DNA of 64,000 nt from Agrypnia vestita (taxonomy: Eukaryota > Arthropoda > Insecta > Trichoptera > Phryganeidae). The number at the start of each line of letters is the position of its first letter. Positions within the stretch are counted from its first letter, which is position 1. The notes under the pieces are model-generated. The model had not been told where the DNA came from. It was given only the letters and a program-made list of their open reading frames with translations, and did no database searches. Shown here piece after piece: positions 22,520-34,275 of this stretch. The position numbers and the translations under genes are program-made. The stretch covers positions 1-64,000 of the forward strand of contig JADDOH010011208.1 in the NCBI GenBank assembly GCA_016648135.1. Direction: 5' to 3'.

Positions 22520-24579
22520 TTAACCCAGTGCTTTCGCCGAACCAAGAACTTGTACTGCCGGTCCTGCTTTGATGATTCCATCTCGAACGTTCTGCCCAAG
22601 TCTTTCCTGTAATAAATATTCATATATAGAGTTAATTTATTAATCAATCAAGCTTTATTTACAAAACTTATGTCAGTATGTTAATGTTATTAGATATACA
22701 TGTGACCTTTGGTTGACGTCTGTTTTATCACACGTCTTTAAATTACCTTGGACTTACTGTAATTATTTTTAGACAGTCACATAATTATGTTGTATATTCA
22801 TTACATAAGGAACATACAGAGAAAAAATAAAATGTTTTTGTGTATTTGGGAAGTACGTGTATAGGGAACTTTAAGGTTAATAATGATATCCGAGGAGATT
22901 GTCTGCGGAAAATAAAATAAATGATATGTTCAATGCAATTATCACCAGTATCAAAAATTAACACATGAATTCAGAGTAAGGTGCGGATTTACAAAAAGTG
23001 TGTCCGCCCGATCATGACTTAACAGTATCGAGTCCAGACCTGATACTTTCAAAACAAAAACCTCCTTCGAACCAGCGAGATGAAACTACTAAGATATATC
23101 GCCGGCAAAAAAAGTCGAGAACGTTGGAAGTTGGGGATGATAGAGAAAAGGTTCATGTGAGCAAAAGTAGAAGTACCCCAGGGAAAGAGACCTCCAGGAT
23201 GATAACATTAAAGATGGAGAGACTGCTGGCAGTCCAACTCTCGAGAGAACAATGTAGCAGTCAACAGGCCTAAATAATGATGAACACATAACCAATTTAC
23301 CACACGAAGCAAGACTGGTGATGCATTAGGAAGTTAAAATGCTAAAATTAATTAATGGAATTGGGAAAGCAGACTGAATACAGTGAAAATACGGTAGCTC
23401 AAATGCATGTGCAGAAAATCTATGTAAGATAGAGTGACGAATGAAGAAATTAAGAGCAAATTTAGATCTGATTGTAGCAATGTGAGAAAAGGTCGTTAAG
23501 GTGGTTTGATCATGTGTAACTTTTGACGAGAAATGGACGGTTAAAGAATATGTGAGGCGAGTATTAAAGACAAGAAGAAGGAGAGCATCTGCGAAAGAGC
23601 TGGCATTATCGGAAAAGCAGATATCGAAGAACCGCTATCGAGAGGAGAGTGACTGCGGGGAATAGGGTGAACGTTGCTTTGAACGCAATAATTTCTAATA
23701 GAAATATGTCTACCGAGGCAAAACTAGCAGTACATAATGGAATTCTGGTACCAAAACTGATACATGGAAGTGAAGCCTGGAGCTGGCAGAAGAGAAACGA
23801 AAGTAGACTGAATGCAGTGGAGATGAGATCCCTTAGACATATGTGTGACAAAACCATTTATGATAGAGTAAATAATGAAGATATTAGGAATAGCATAATT
23901 CATGGAATTAATAAAGGGTCGCTCAGATGGTTTGGGCATTTTGAGCGAATGAATGAGTAAAAGATGGTAAGAAATATATATAATACAAGTGTTGACGGCG
24001 CCAGAAAGGGAGGGCGACCGCAGAGCACGTGGCATGACCACATTAAACAAATACTGGAAGATGTTCCCGTTAGATGGCTCAACAACCGGCGAGCTTGCAT
24101 GCAAAGATGTATGAATGTGGATGAGGCAAGAGTTGTATGTCAGAACAGAGTGTGACGCTCTATCCCCTCTGCCTACCCCCACGGGTAAACGGCGTGATGG
24201 TAAGTAAGTAAGTAAGCCCTGCTTATATTTGCAACAACGGAAGAGTGTGCATGAGTAAAATGATAAAGTACGCAAGGCAAGGATGGTATGCAAGGACAAA
24301 ATAATGTTGCATTCGATTTTCTCTATATCTAAGAAGAAACGAAGTTATGGTAAGAATGTTCAGTATCAATTCGAATATACCCTAAATGGTTGATTGAATC
24401 TTATGTTTCTGAAATTCAAGCAAATACCATGAAGAAGAAGAAGAAAAATTACATCTTACAATTTTTTTGAAGACCTTCCATTTTGGCTCTGGGACAGGTG
24501 ATGCTGAGACTTGTGATACTTCCGAAGCCACCAGCATGGCCACCAGGAACACGACAAAGAATTTAGTCGAAGAGTTCAT
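22520..24579 (-). CDS. Cec: Cecropin B-like antimicrobial peptide precursor (Cec-3)
   Basis: Exon 1 is 24579-24460 (40 codons) and exon 2 is 22606-22520 (28 codons plus TAA). The splice ends are GTAAGA and TTACAG in phase 0. The protein is residue-for-residue the same as Cec-1, through signal peptide, SP-VP-EP pro-dipeptides and mature [18 protein letters not shown]...SAKALG. The codons differ at several synonymous positions, which points to purifying selection or an older duplication with protein-level constraint. The intron is 1853 bp against 433 bp in Cec-1, and the extra length is largely antisense LINE sequence (23340-24216). Splice sites and both exons are intact, so the gene looks functional. 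Confidence 0.95.
23340..24216 (+). mobile_element. LINE fragments inside the Cec-3 intron
   Basis: Two successive copies of one reverse transcriptase C-terminus. The first (23340-23640) is heavily decayed. The second (23640-24155) is largely open, reading [63 protein letters not shown] and, after a stop, [18 protein letters not shown] and [13 protein letters not shown]. It ends with taagtaagtaagtaag. Orientation is antisense to the host gene, and no endonuclease domain is present. Confidence 0.85.
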
Positions 24580-24702
24580 TTTGTTTAAATTTAATCTGCC
24601 TCGAGATCGACGACTATACTGCACTCAGAGGATTTGTATCGAAGTCAAATGTCCTCAATGAATCAAGAAAGTGGTTTGAATCTAATTGGAAGAGAAATGA
24701 AA

Positions 24703-24751
24703 TATTTATACAGATATGTACTGTCCAGCTGTGCGGACTGATGGAATCCCC
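24703..24751 (-). promoter_or_regulatory. Cec-3 promoter: TATA box and kB site
   Basis: TATAAATA lies at 24710-24703 and GGGGATTCCA at 24751-24742 on the minus strand, the same sequence and nearly the same spacing as Cec-1. Confidence 0.8.
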
Positions 24752-25349
24752 GCGACCCAGAGGAGTTCTTTGTTTATGTTTATCTGTATCTGACGCACAT
24801 CTTTGGACTAATCATTCGGGCAAATTACATCATCGTTTTGGCACTTGCGTTGCGAGTACATATTTGCTGTCAGAAGGGATCTCCCTGCATGCAAACATTA
24901 TATAAATTCTAAAATTTTTGAGAGTTTAATTAAAATATAACGAATATATATGAATTATATACAGTATGTCTTGTAGTTAGTAGCAAAAACTTTTTAATAG
25001 AAAATATTATTTACATGTAATGGTGAAATTTTTACAGTTAATGAGACAAGCGACATCAAAGTTTGTATTTATTTTCAACATTCCTGACATGTCGTCTGCA
25101 AAACGTTAGACTATCGTGAAAGTAATTTGTATCAAATATTTTTTAAAAAAATTTTTTATTTTTATTTATTTATTTTTTTATCTTTTTTTAATTTTTATTT
25201 TTATTTATTTTATTTATTTATTTTTATTTTTATTTAATTTTAATTTTAATTTAAAAAAAAATTTAACTTTAAATTATTTTTTTTTTATCATGCTACAATA
25301 TATTTTTAACCACAACATATGTAACAATACAATATACATTTGTATTGTA
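24752..25349. other. Spacer with MITE fragment and T-rich low-complexity tract
   Basis: 25025-25135 (gagacaagcgacatcaaagt, cattcctgacat, gcaaaacgttagactatcg) is one arm of MITE family 1. 25136-25270 is an A/T homopolymer-like tract whose Phe/Leu-rich open frame is meaningless. The rest is unassigned. Confidence 0.5.
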
Positions 25350-25585
25350 GTGCTGTGGAATTCACGAAAGAGAGCGAAATAGGTAGGGAGCGAGAAAGAG
25401 CACGTAAAGTCGGCCGGGACCGCGTGAATGTAGACTTATCAGAGCCACCGCGTTATACGGATCGCGGGCCAAGGCATATATCTTACATTGTATTAGTTAT
25501 CCCAATAAAACTCGTAACTTTACCACCGTGTATTATTGGAACCAGCATCCACCGTAAAAGCAGCAGATCTTAACATTGGCGTAGC
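25350..25585 (+). mobile_element. Possible solo LTR
   Basis: A compositionally distinct block with gagagcgaaataggtaggga, an AATAAA at about 25504, and a TGGCGTAGCAAG stretch at the right edge resembling the region after an LTR. No flanking duplication was identified, so this is a weak call. Confidence 0.25.
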
Positions 25586-25686
25586 AAGGTCTCATCATGT
25601 ATAACAAATTAAGTTGCATTTTGTTGTTACTGCCCCATCAAAGTTAAAAACTTGTGTATGGGAAGCAGGAGTACAAGCATCAAACA

Positions 25687-25880
25687 TAATAATTTAACTG
25701 TCTGTCCGTCCGTCCGTCCATCTATCTGTCTGTTTATCTGTTTGTCTGTCTGTCCGTCCATAACTTCATGTAATTTCCGAAATTTTGTCGAATTCACGGT
25801 TGGGGCTTGAACCCCGGGCCAGCAAAACCGAACTGGCCACTTAACACATGTTCGTACCGCTGCCTCTCCGTGGATCGACA
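25687..25880 (-). repeat. CTGT-rich microsatellite and tRNA-like SINE fragment
   Basis: 25687-25760 is a tract of ctgtctgt/ccgtccgt words. Just after it, the minus strand has a B-box-like GGTTCAAGCCC (25813-25803) set in a tRNA-like arm (cggggttcaagccccaacc). Probably a SINE with its simple-repeat end. Confidence 0.45.
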
Positions 25881-26104
25881 AAAATATACTCTAAATATTA
25901 CGCCCAGCACAAACGCGAGGGTTTAAAATAGTAACATTAACTGCCAGCAGAGGAAATATAAAAAAATATTTTAATATTTCGATAAATGTCGTTATTACTA
26001 TTTTATGGCTATAAATACTTATTCTTTGGGAACCGGCATATAAAAGTACCGTTATTTTCAACGGGCTATAGCTAGTATTCTTTAAATGAGTTGTCAATAT
26101 AAGA

Positions 26105-26767
26105 GACTAGCTGTTTATATCCGGCGTTGCACGGGTTAAGGATTAAGTTTAAAATAAATTTATTAAGGTAAACGAAGGTTCGATTCGAACAGTATAGATT
26201 TACCTCGAAAATAGTGGAGGGGAAAGGGTAAAAGAATAGGAGGGATATGTCACCAATGTTAAACGCTGAGTACTTAAGAATAATTTTGCAAATTTTGAGT
26301 ACGATTGGGCGAACGGTGCAGATTTGCATCTAAAATATATCAGAGGGCGGGTAAAAGTAAAAAGGGGAGGGAAGGAATGTTACTTTTGTTACCCGCCGGG
26401 TCCTAACGAATAAGTTTACAAATTTTGTGTCTGATCGGTCAAACGGTACATCACAATCTGCATCAAAAATATATCAGGGTAGGGGAAGGGTTAAAAGGGT
26501 AGGGGGAAATGTCGCAAATAATACCCCCCGAGACCTTAAGAATAAGTTTACAAATTTTCAGTCCGATCGGCCAAACGGTACAGATTGGCATCGAAAATAT
26601 GTCAGGGTAAGGGGAAGGGGTAAGAGAATAGGGGGAAATGTTGCCTATGTTACCCGCCGGGTCCCAAAGCATAAGTATGCAAAATTTGAATCGAATCGGA
26701 CAAACGGTGTGGATTTGTATAGAGAACAGACAGACAGATAGACAGACATTGAGTTTTATAGGTAGAG
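26105..26767 (+). repeat. CCCGGCGTTG-type interspersed repeat, copy 2
   Basis: Starts gactagctgtttatatccgg and ends acagacagacattgagttt. Inside, a ~110-120-bp module recurs: gtccgatcggtcaaacggta, cagatttgcatcgaaaatat, an aggggaaggggta box and a ttacccgccgggtccta box. No coding capacity is apparent. Similar elements are scattered through lepidopteran genomes, but I cannot name the family. Confidence 0.75.
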
Positions 26768-26769
26768 AT

Positions 26770-28378
26770 GGTAAATTATTAAAGAAGTAAGAACAAATGA
26801 GAATCATTCGCTTTGTCGAGTAACTTGCAATATTAGAACGTAGTTTAAAAATATATTTTATCACCACCAAATTAGATTTTTAAATAGGTTATATTATTTT
26901 TTTAAAAATTCAAAACACCTACGCATTTACAATAAATGACTAAAAGAGTGAAAATATAATTTTATTGGCCACTATCACAGTTTATGCACATGTCATTAAA
27001 ATCAAAAGATTCTGCAAGCGATTGTTGGGGTTTGAGAAAAAGCGCCCCACGCTTTTAATTTATTGATACACCCATACACTTTGCTGTTAGTAATTGTGGA
27101 TATTAAAAAAATTGTATACAGTTATTTTTTAAAATAGCACGTTTTTTTATATAATTTTATTTTGTACTTTTAGTCTTCGTCATACTTAATCTTTTCTAAC
27201 CTTTTATAGCTAAAATGATTTATTAGATATATATATATTTTGGATTTTTTTAAATATACAGTTTTTTTATGCATAACATTTTCTATTCATCCCGTTTGTT
27301 TTTAAAATACTTGTTTAAAATATTGTTTATATAACTGCTGCCTATTAACTCTGAAAACTACAAGATACTACGACTAAGACCATAGGATAATTTTGAAAAC
27401 TATAGGATTTAAAAAAATATTAGCAAAATATGCTAGTCAATTTTATCTTCCCCGAATTATATCCAGAGGAAGACCAAAAAAATGATGCGTGGTGTATGGA
27501 TTGGATGACGTTATCCAGGACAGAAAAATGTACAGCCTAAGGACGAGGAGAGCATACTCCAAGAGTCTACGACGACAGTGGGTTTGGATTAAAAATTTGA
27601 ACTAAAATTGATGTAGTAATAAAAATGTATTTATATAAGCGCTTAATAGACCTATAATTCAAACTCTAACATTAATTTCGCATAAATCTTTTGTATTCAC
27701 TTTATGGTACGAAATGCAGGTATCCCAGTTGCATGATTTTACGTAAAATTCATATTATGCTTTGCAACAACTCATGTAGCCTACGTGACTTCTTGCATTT
27801 CCGATAATAGAATTGGCCACTACACCGGCGTAGAAATTAATTCCGGGGAATTTTTTAAAGATTACTCTTGTTATCAAACGTAAACATAAAAAACAACGTT
27901 TTTTTTAAATATACATATGTACTTATATGCGTGCATCAATCTAGTTTCGATAGAATTTATTTTTGTCTTTTAGCAGATGAGTATCTGATTAAATCTTTGT
28001 TTTATTGTCTCTACCACTTCAATTCCATTATATTCGTTTCATTGTGTTCTTGCTTCTTCATTGCTTAATTATATTCACTTTCTCCTTTCTATTGCTACGG
28101 TTCTTGTCTTTTTTTCTTCTAATTGTTTATACATTTAAAAAAATTACAATATGAAATATGTTAGGACACAGGTCAATATATTCGATTCTAGTATCTCATG
28201 CTCTTATTCATATATATCATTAACTTGTGTTTGTTATATTTCTAAATTAATAAATAAACACAGACTGGATTCTTAATTAATTTCTCGCCGTTTTCGTTTT
28301 CTTTTCACGGCGAAATATAGTGTTCAACATCGAAAAATACGCGATCTAATCCAGAAAACACGCTCCATTTCATGTTAC
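26770..28378. other. AT-rich intergenic DNA with a LINE-like scrap
   Basis: 27464-27600 translates to fragments such as RGRPKK and SLRTRRAYSKSL, like the far C-terminus of a non-LTR reverse transcriptase. This is weak. The remainder shows nothing recognisable. Confidence 0.35.
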
Positions 28379-28381
28379 ATA

Positions 28382-28881
28382 TACAGGGTTACTTGGAAAT
28401 CATTAATAACCTCGCAGGACTATATTCCTGTCATGATTTTGAGTCGAAAATATTCAGAAAACCATGAACTTATATCAATAGTCATGGAGATATACGACAT
28501 CAAAGTTTGCATTATTTTTTCAATATTTCTGATTAATTTTTGTAAAACTTTGGACTATCGTTACAGTAACTTGTATCAATTACGAAAAATTCATTCGTTT
28601 CAATACAAGCTAAATAAAATGATAAAAACCCTGCAAAAATTCTTTATTTGACTTGTTTTAAAGTGAACGAATTTTTCATATTCAATATAACTTACTGTAA
28701 TGATAGTCCAACGTTTTACAAAAAATAAGTCAGAAATATTGAAAAAGAAATACAAACTTCGATGTCGCATATCTCCATAACTATTGATATTAAGCCATGA
28801 TTGCTTGAACATTTTCGACTCCATGATTAAGGCAGGAATATAGCCCTGCGAGGTAATTAATGTTTTCCAAATAACCCTGTA
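28382..28881. repeat. Palindromic MITE, family 1, copy B
   Basis: Runs from tacagggttacttgg to ccaaataaccctgta with fully foldback arms, and closely resembles 214-771 over its whole length (cgacatcaaagtttgcat, agtcagaaatattgaaaaag, ttgaacattttcgactc). Confidence 0.85.
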
Positions 28882-28883
28882 TG

Positions 28884-31124
28884 AATGAAACATAATTGGT
28901 TGATATAAATGTCTCACAGTTGAGACTTATATTTATTTGTAATTATAATCGTATACTGTGCTCGATTAGACAATACTTTTTAAATGTGGTTAAACTAAGA
29001 AAAACAACCTTACCGGGATTATGATAAAGCACTCTATCAAGTATTTTTCTTATTTAACACTTATTCATTCGCTTGTATTTGCGTGTTTTCAAGCCACGTT
29101 TATACTTTTATTAACAGCACAATAAAAACGGTAATATGATAAAAGTCTGTTAGGTACTCGTTTGCTTAAGCATGTTTACTATGAAATGTTATAATCAAAC
29201 CATAAACTAAAAGTAACTTAACATTTCTAGGAAACTCTTATTATAGTTCAACAACTCTAATATCGTGCAACGATATCTTCACACAATGAAACTGTCATAT
29301 TTAACAGTGCATATCTGAAGGTCCCATCCAACATAATATTCGTATTGAAAAAAAATGCAAATGTATGTGCTATCCATACTGGCTTTTCCTGTTGATTGGC
29401 TATGCGAGGTTAAAATGTTGATGAACTTAAACATAAATAATTATTATTAATGCTTATCGCAAATACTCATATGGGTGAATATACGCTATTTGAATTCCAA
29501 TGGTCTATAGACAAATTTTATGTAAAACTTATTATATTATTATTTCTGTATGCTTAAACAATAAAGAACATGGTCTATTATTTGGCCCATATAGTCTATT
29601 CACGATAATTGTTTAATTTAAGGCATTAATAGTTTAAAGTAGGTGTAAATGTATACTCCTCTGGCCTCCCCAGTTACTAGATTATGATGATTTTATGGCC
29701 ATATACTTTAAATACGTATGCCATTATTTTTTTTTTAATATGATCATACGCTTTAATAAACATCGAAACATATTTTATCAAAATACACTGTAAAAATATT
29801 TATTAATATTAAAAAAAAACTTATTTTCATATCATGTTACAATAATGTCACTTCGTCTGGCGAAACTCAAAGAATACACTTTCCTGCTTTAATTTGTCAC
29901 TACTCTGCCAATAGTGTCACTCCCCTGGTATCACATTTTCCTCTGGTGCTTATAAAATTTTAAAAAATGAAAAAATCTTCTGGCCCTCATCATTACAAAT
30001 TTAAAAATATTGTCAAATAGAGAAATTATCAATATGGAATGGAACAGATTACATTTCCTTCAGGGACACAAAAAAATCAAATACCGTATATTCACCCATA
30101 TACCGTGGTTTATCATTTTAATCACACATATATGTATATTGAAACTTATTTATGCACCCAATTTATTTCATATATTTAACCAAATGCTTTCGAAATCAAT
30201 CATTTCGTTCATCAGTGTGATCAAGAACTAATCTTTAACATAACGTAAAATTAATTTATCGAAATTATAATTTTTAATATTTCTTTATCACTATAAATTA
30301 TAATTTTTTAATATTTTTATCACCTATACAATTTTCTTGTCATATTCTCCCACTTAAATTGAACAAGATACATTTAAACAGATAACATTTTCTTACGTTC
30401 TTAGATTTTCACGGCCGTTCAGAATCATCTGGTTTGTTTTTCCTGGGATATTATATCTTATTTTTACGACCTTTCTGGCCGACGTTTCGGATCCCATCGC
30501 AGGGTTTATCGCACGTTAGTCGCAATGATTGATTTTCTTAGTAACGTAAAATTACTTTATATTTTAAAAATTAATTAAAATAAAAAATACTGATCAATTT
30601 TAATATTCGTATAAATTAAAAATCCAAAAATAACAAATTTAACAATTCTGTAGTAACTGTAATCCAGTTGTTACTTTTGGTCGAAATTCAACTTAATACA
30701 AATTCCCCAGAGTCAAAGAACATTTGAGATGTTCTAATAATCATTGTTTTAAAGAATTTTCGATTAACTTCGTTTGAATAAAAGAAATATGTTTTACTTT
30801 ATAATGTTTGTGAAAATTTTAATAATTTTAAATCGTTATTAATAAATTAACTACGTAATCTCTATCAAAACACCATAAATAATCAACTGCCACTAAACCA
30901 CCAATTCTACTCTAAAAATGTGTCAAATTATTTTCTTTATTGAATGTCATTTTTCCGTATCTTTTCTTCGCAATCTACTTTCATAAGTATATTTATAGCC
31001 AGGGATTAGAATCAATATTTTCAAAATGTTAAATTTTGTGAATTAAACTATTTATATGTCAAGGATTAGTTTTTAATCATCCTCATGAAGGAAATTATTG
31101 TTTTAGAAACTGTTTGGCTTAATA
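28884..31124. other. AT-rich intergenic DNA
   Basis: No gene supported. 30455-30540 contains cgacgtttcggatcccatcg, a phrase found at the ends of Penelope-like elements, so a decayed end may lie here (low confidence). The frames at 28433 and 28600 are inside the MITE. Confidence 0.35.
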
Positions 31125-31198
31125 TATATAAACTCAATCGGTTGTGTATACAGTGTTCATTATAAATTTGATTACAGACAAATAGCCTGTCCGTTCAA

Positions 31199-31242
31199 GG
31201 AAAATTCCATCCATCAATATTGCTCTACATTACTATAAATAC
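31199..31242 (+). promoter_or_regulatory. Promoter of the acidic cecropin-like gene
   Basis: TATAAATACTCA starts at 31234, 123 bp before the ATG. The same dodecamer lies at 36626, 122 bp before the Cec-5 ATG. Upstream is a symmetric kB-like ggaaaattcc (31199-31208), which departs from the GGGG-type sites of the other genes. Confidence 0.65.
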
Positions 31243-31356
31243 TCAATTATTACTAAGATTGGATTCAAATCGATTTTCAGTGTTGTCTTAGTCAAACGTC
31301 TTTATAATTACCTGATCTGTTTTCAACTCCTCAGCAATTTTGTTGACTTCGTCATC

Positions 31357-32283
31357 ATGCAGTCCTTAACCAAGTTCTTTTTTGTATTTCTGGTGGTCAT
31401 GCTGGTGGTAACAGAATTCGCACAGGTGTCATCGTCTCCAGTTCCTGACACTGAAACGCCAGAAGCGGAAGAAACGCCGGCTTCGCATGAACCAGATCTC
31501 AGATTTTTAAATGGAATCATCAAGATAATGGTTAGTTTTATATCTATACTAATTTATAAAGAGGTAAAGTTTGTGAATTTGTATATTTGGACGTAGGAGA
31601 TATTCTGCGAAACTACTGATTCGATTTCAAAAATTCTTTCACCAATATTTAAAAAAAAAATTTTGGATGGTAAAGACTAATAATTTACTTATCGTCAGGA
31701 AAATTATATGAAGATAAAATTTCCTTTTACACAACATTGTTTGGACGAGTAGTTTATATTATATGATATATTATTGATTTTTGCTATTGATTTGAAGCTA
31801 GTTTTTTTATAAAATGGCAATACTTGTTCAATCTTATAAATAAAAATTTCATTCTCATCTCTTCAGGATTATGTTTGTTTAAATAATGATTTGAAAAATA
31901 ATTTAATATCATATTTCTATGAACTTCCCTTCATAACTTTTATGTTTAGAATGAATTCTCTATGTAATGTCACGTAATATTATTATATGATTGACATATT
32001 ATTCACACGTAAAAAAAATCACATTGGCTAAAAAAGCCTATATCTCCCTATTTATTACCCTTCCTTCCAAACTGTGTGTCGATTAATATTAAATTATTTA
32101 ATAATTTATATTTAGTCCATCTAAAGTCGCATCTTCTAAGGCATGTTGTGACGATTTCTGAACATGTTTGGAGGTAACAATATTTTTATATTATTTCAGA
32201 AAAAAATTGGCAAAGGTGCTGTTCAAACATTTGTCAAGGGTTCGCCGGGAATCAAGACCATTGAAGCGGAAGAGGAAAGTTAG
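31357..32283 (+). CDS. Cecropin-family gene with acidic insert and acidic tail (Cec-4)
   Basis: Two exons: 31357-31530 (58 codons, donor GTTAGT) and 32200-32283 (27 codons plus TAG, acceptor TTTCAG), phase 0, total 85 residues. Residues 1-30 (MQSLTKFFFVFLVVMLVVTE ... SSSPVP) are plainly the cecropin signal/pro region. An acidic segment (DTETPEAEETPASHEPD, residues 31-47) then precedes LRFLNGIIKIM. Exon 2 (KKIGKGAVQTFVKGSPGIK...) aligns without gaps to cecropin exon 2: Gly at position 4, Lys at 13 and Pro at 16 coincide with [16 protein letters not shown]. The tail is EAEEES, with no amidation Gly. Signal peptide, splice position and promoter show descent from a cecropin. The net charge and processing must differ, so an antimicrobial role is an inference. 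The intron carries an interspersed repeat. Confidence 0.85.
31541..31650 (-). repeat. Interspersed repeat in the Cec-4 intron
   Basis: The reverse complement of ctatactaatttataaagag...gatttcaaaaattctttcac matches the copy in the Cec-5 intron at about 37235-37368, and is the common lepidopteran 'tatatattagtatagat' repeat end. Confidence 0.75.
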
Positions 32284-32679
32284 TTTAATATTTTATTTCA
32301 TAAGGAAAGCAGTATAATGCGGTTAGCATCGGCATAGCGTAAGTGTCTAATGTATATCGATATTCTAAATAATAAGATAATTGATGTTTTGAGAGCATAT
32401 TATTATCGTATTTACAAATGAGTTGTTTAAAATGAAATAAATAAATAAAAATATTTATATCTTTCTATATACATAATATTGTATACTCATATGTGTACAT
32501 ATTTTTTAAATACTTTTATCTGATCAAAATTTTTTATATTTACTTATTAAATGACATTTAATGATTATTATGTTATAACAAAAATATTTTCCTTACTTAT
32601 ATATAATACTTCTGTATATTGTAAGTAATATTTAAAACTATTAAAACAATTGACTAACGCATACAAATATTAATTATGT
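32284..32679. other. 3' flank of Cec-4, AT-rich
   Basis: No further gene. An AATAAA-like aaataaataaataaaa lies at 32436-32451 and could end the transcript. Confidence 0.4.
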
Positions 32680-32855
32680 GATTTGTTTTATTTTTACACT
32701 TCAACAAGCCAAGAGGCCCAATTAAAGACGCGAAACACATCACAAAACACCCAGGCTTGAGTATATCGCATAGATTGCAACCTCCCCAGGAATCGAACCC
32801 GGAACCCCCGGTGTGAAAAGCCAATTTCATACTCACTGAGCCACGAAGGCCGATA
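32680..32855 (-). repeat. tRNA-derived SINE
   Basis: On the minus strand the A box TGGCTCAGTGAG (32843-32832) and B box GGTTCGATTCC (32799-32789) are both well preserved. They sit in a head reading ggccttcgtggctcagtgag and are followed by ~110 bp of non-tRNA body. This is typical of lepidopteran tRNA-SINEs. The 80-residue frame across it is not a gene. Confidence 0.8.
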
Positions 32856-34029
32856 ATGAGACAAAAGATATGAGGATTTATAAAAAGAATAAACAAGAAC
32901 CTATATACCTATTCAAAACACTCACCAATTTTTTTATGAACATTTTTTTGTAACAAGCACACTATGAACAGTTATTTTATGACCCTGTTAGATAGTCCTA
33001 GTGTGTCACCTTTACCTGTGGTGAGACACGCTGAGATAAATTTCTGTGCCTTTTATGCGTGTTTAGATCGAGAGATAAACTCAGAGATAAAAGCTGAGAG
33101 TTGTATCCAAAGAAGTTTAGAGAAGTTTCGAGTCAAATATCTCTCAAAACTCTTATTCGTGGACATGACCCATTAAAGTGTGTCTTTGAATTCCTCTAAA
33201 GGTCGACATCCGTTTCATTTCATAGTAAGAGATTGTTTCATATATTAAATAAAATTGTTAAGTAAATAAAATTGGTGGTCCGACGGGTTAACGCGCAAGC
33301 GCTCGCGCTGTGCTGATAGCTCAAGATAATTTTAAAATCTTTACTGATATTGTTTTAAACAATTATTTCTGCATGCCTTCTACTGTGCCCCAGTTGGTTC
33401 AAAATTGCTAAACAGTGCAGACGTTTCTTATTTTTGTAGAACTTGACAAAATTAAGCCAATAATTCTATAATTTTACTCTTTCGATTAAATATCATAAGT
33501 TGCCATATTTTCCCGATAAATTAATCTTAATAAACTTAAGCGCTAAAAAATAATCAAGCGGTTTTTATACAAATTCGATGTCTATTTTCCATAATACTTG
33601 TGACATATTCGAATTCCGATGATTAATACCATAGCAATTTTTATCAAAATATCATAAAGCACTAATTGTCTATTTGCTATTTGAGTCCCTTGATAACAGT
33701 GATTTTTATATATTAAAATTGACTTTAAAAATAAAATTTTCATAAACCCAGGTGTAAAAGGTTAGTTTTGTACCCGTCTACAAAATAATTATACGATTTT
33801 GCAATGATATGGGCAGCATGGTAGGTGCATATTTTTTTTAATTAGAGATGTATCCACGATTTCAACTCTCTTCTTACATATAATTCGTCCTTAGATATAA
33901 AAATGGAGTGAACTTGGTAGTCTCCCAGTACGAAGCTCTGATTACCAGCTCACTAGGTAAGTATATTTCTACAACTCTCACTCCATTAACATAAATATAT
34001 CTTCAAATTAATACTCATCAATTGTTAAG
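32856..34029. other. Intergenic DNA
   Basis: No gene supported. 33905-33965 (ttggtagtctcccagtacga) resembles the tRNA-like fragment in the introns of Cec-6, Cec-7 and Cec-9, so a SINE scrap is likely. Confidence 0.35.
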
Positions 34030-34275
34030 TCTTTTAATAGGGTCAACTTCCATTATCTATGAATAATATCACGTTTCAATCCACTTCACCAAATCTAGAG
34101 CGCTTCCCGTTATTGGCCAAAAAACACCCCCTCCCCACAGGCAGCTCCCTGAACTGCCCGAATAAATTGATAAATTTTGTATTTAAATTAGTTACTATAC
34201 CTTACCTACACCTGATGATGAGAGCGAATACTCCTCTCGAAACTATAGTAGTTCTTAAAAACTCCATTACCTAAT
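34030..34275 (+). pseudogene. 5'-truncated Penelope-like element end
   Basis: NNITFQSTSPNLERFPLL and KLINFVFKLVTIPY match the C-terminal end of the larger Penelope-like copy at 57900-58030 (DNITFQSTSPLLELFG, RLINFVFKLVI). This is followed by the same cctgatgatgagag...cctctcgaaactatagt 3' terminus. Confidence 0.82.

Noticed and set aside
23649..23960. 103-codon frame considered as a host gene inside the Cec-3 intron
   Set aside because: Its motifs and (TAAG)n tail identify it as the C-terminus of a non-LTR retrotransposon.
25116..25382. 88-codon frame rich in Phe, Leu and Ile
   Set aside because: Produced by a T-rich simple tract next to a MITE arm.
31323..31523. 66-codon minus-strand frame opposite Cec-4 exon 1
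   Set aside because: Antisense shadow of the real exon; similar shadows occur opposite other cecropin first exons.
33275..33330. GC-rich ggtccgacgggttaacgcgc stretch resembling a pol III A box
   Set aside because: No B box at the right distance and no cloverleaf.
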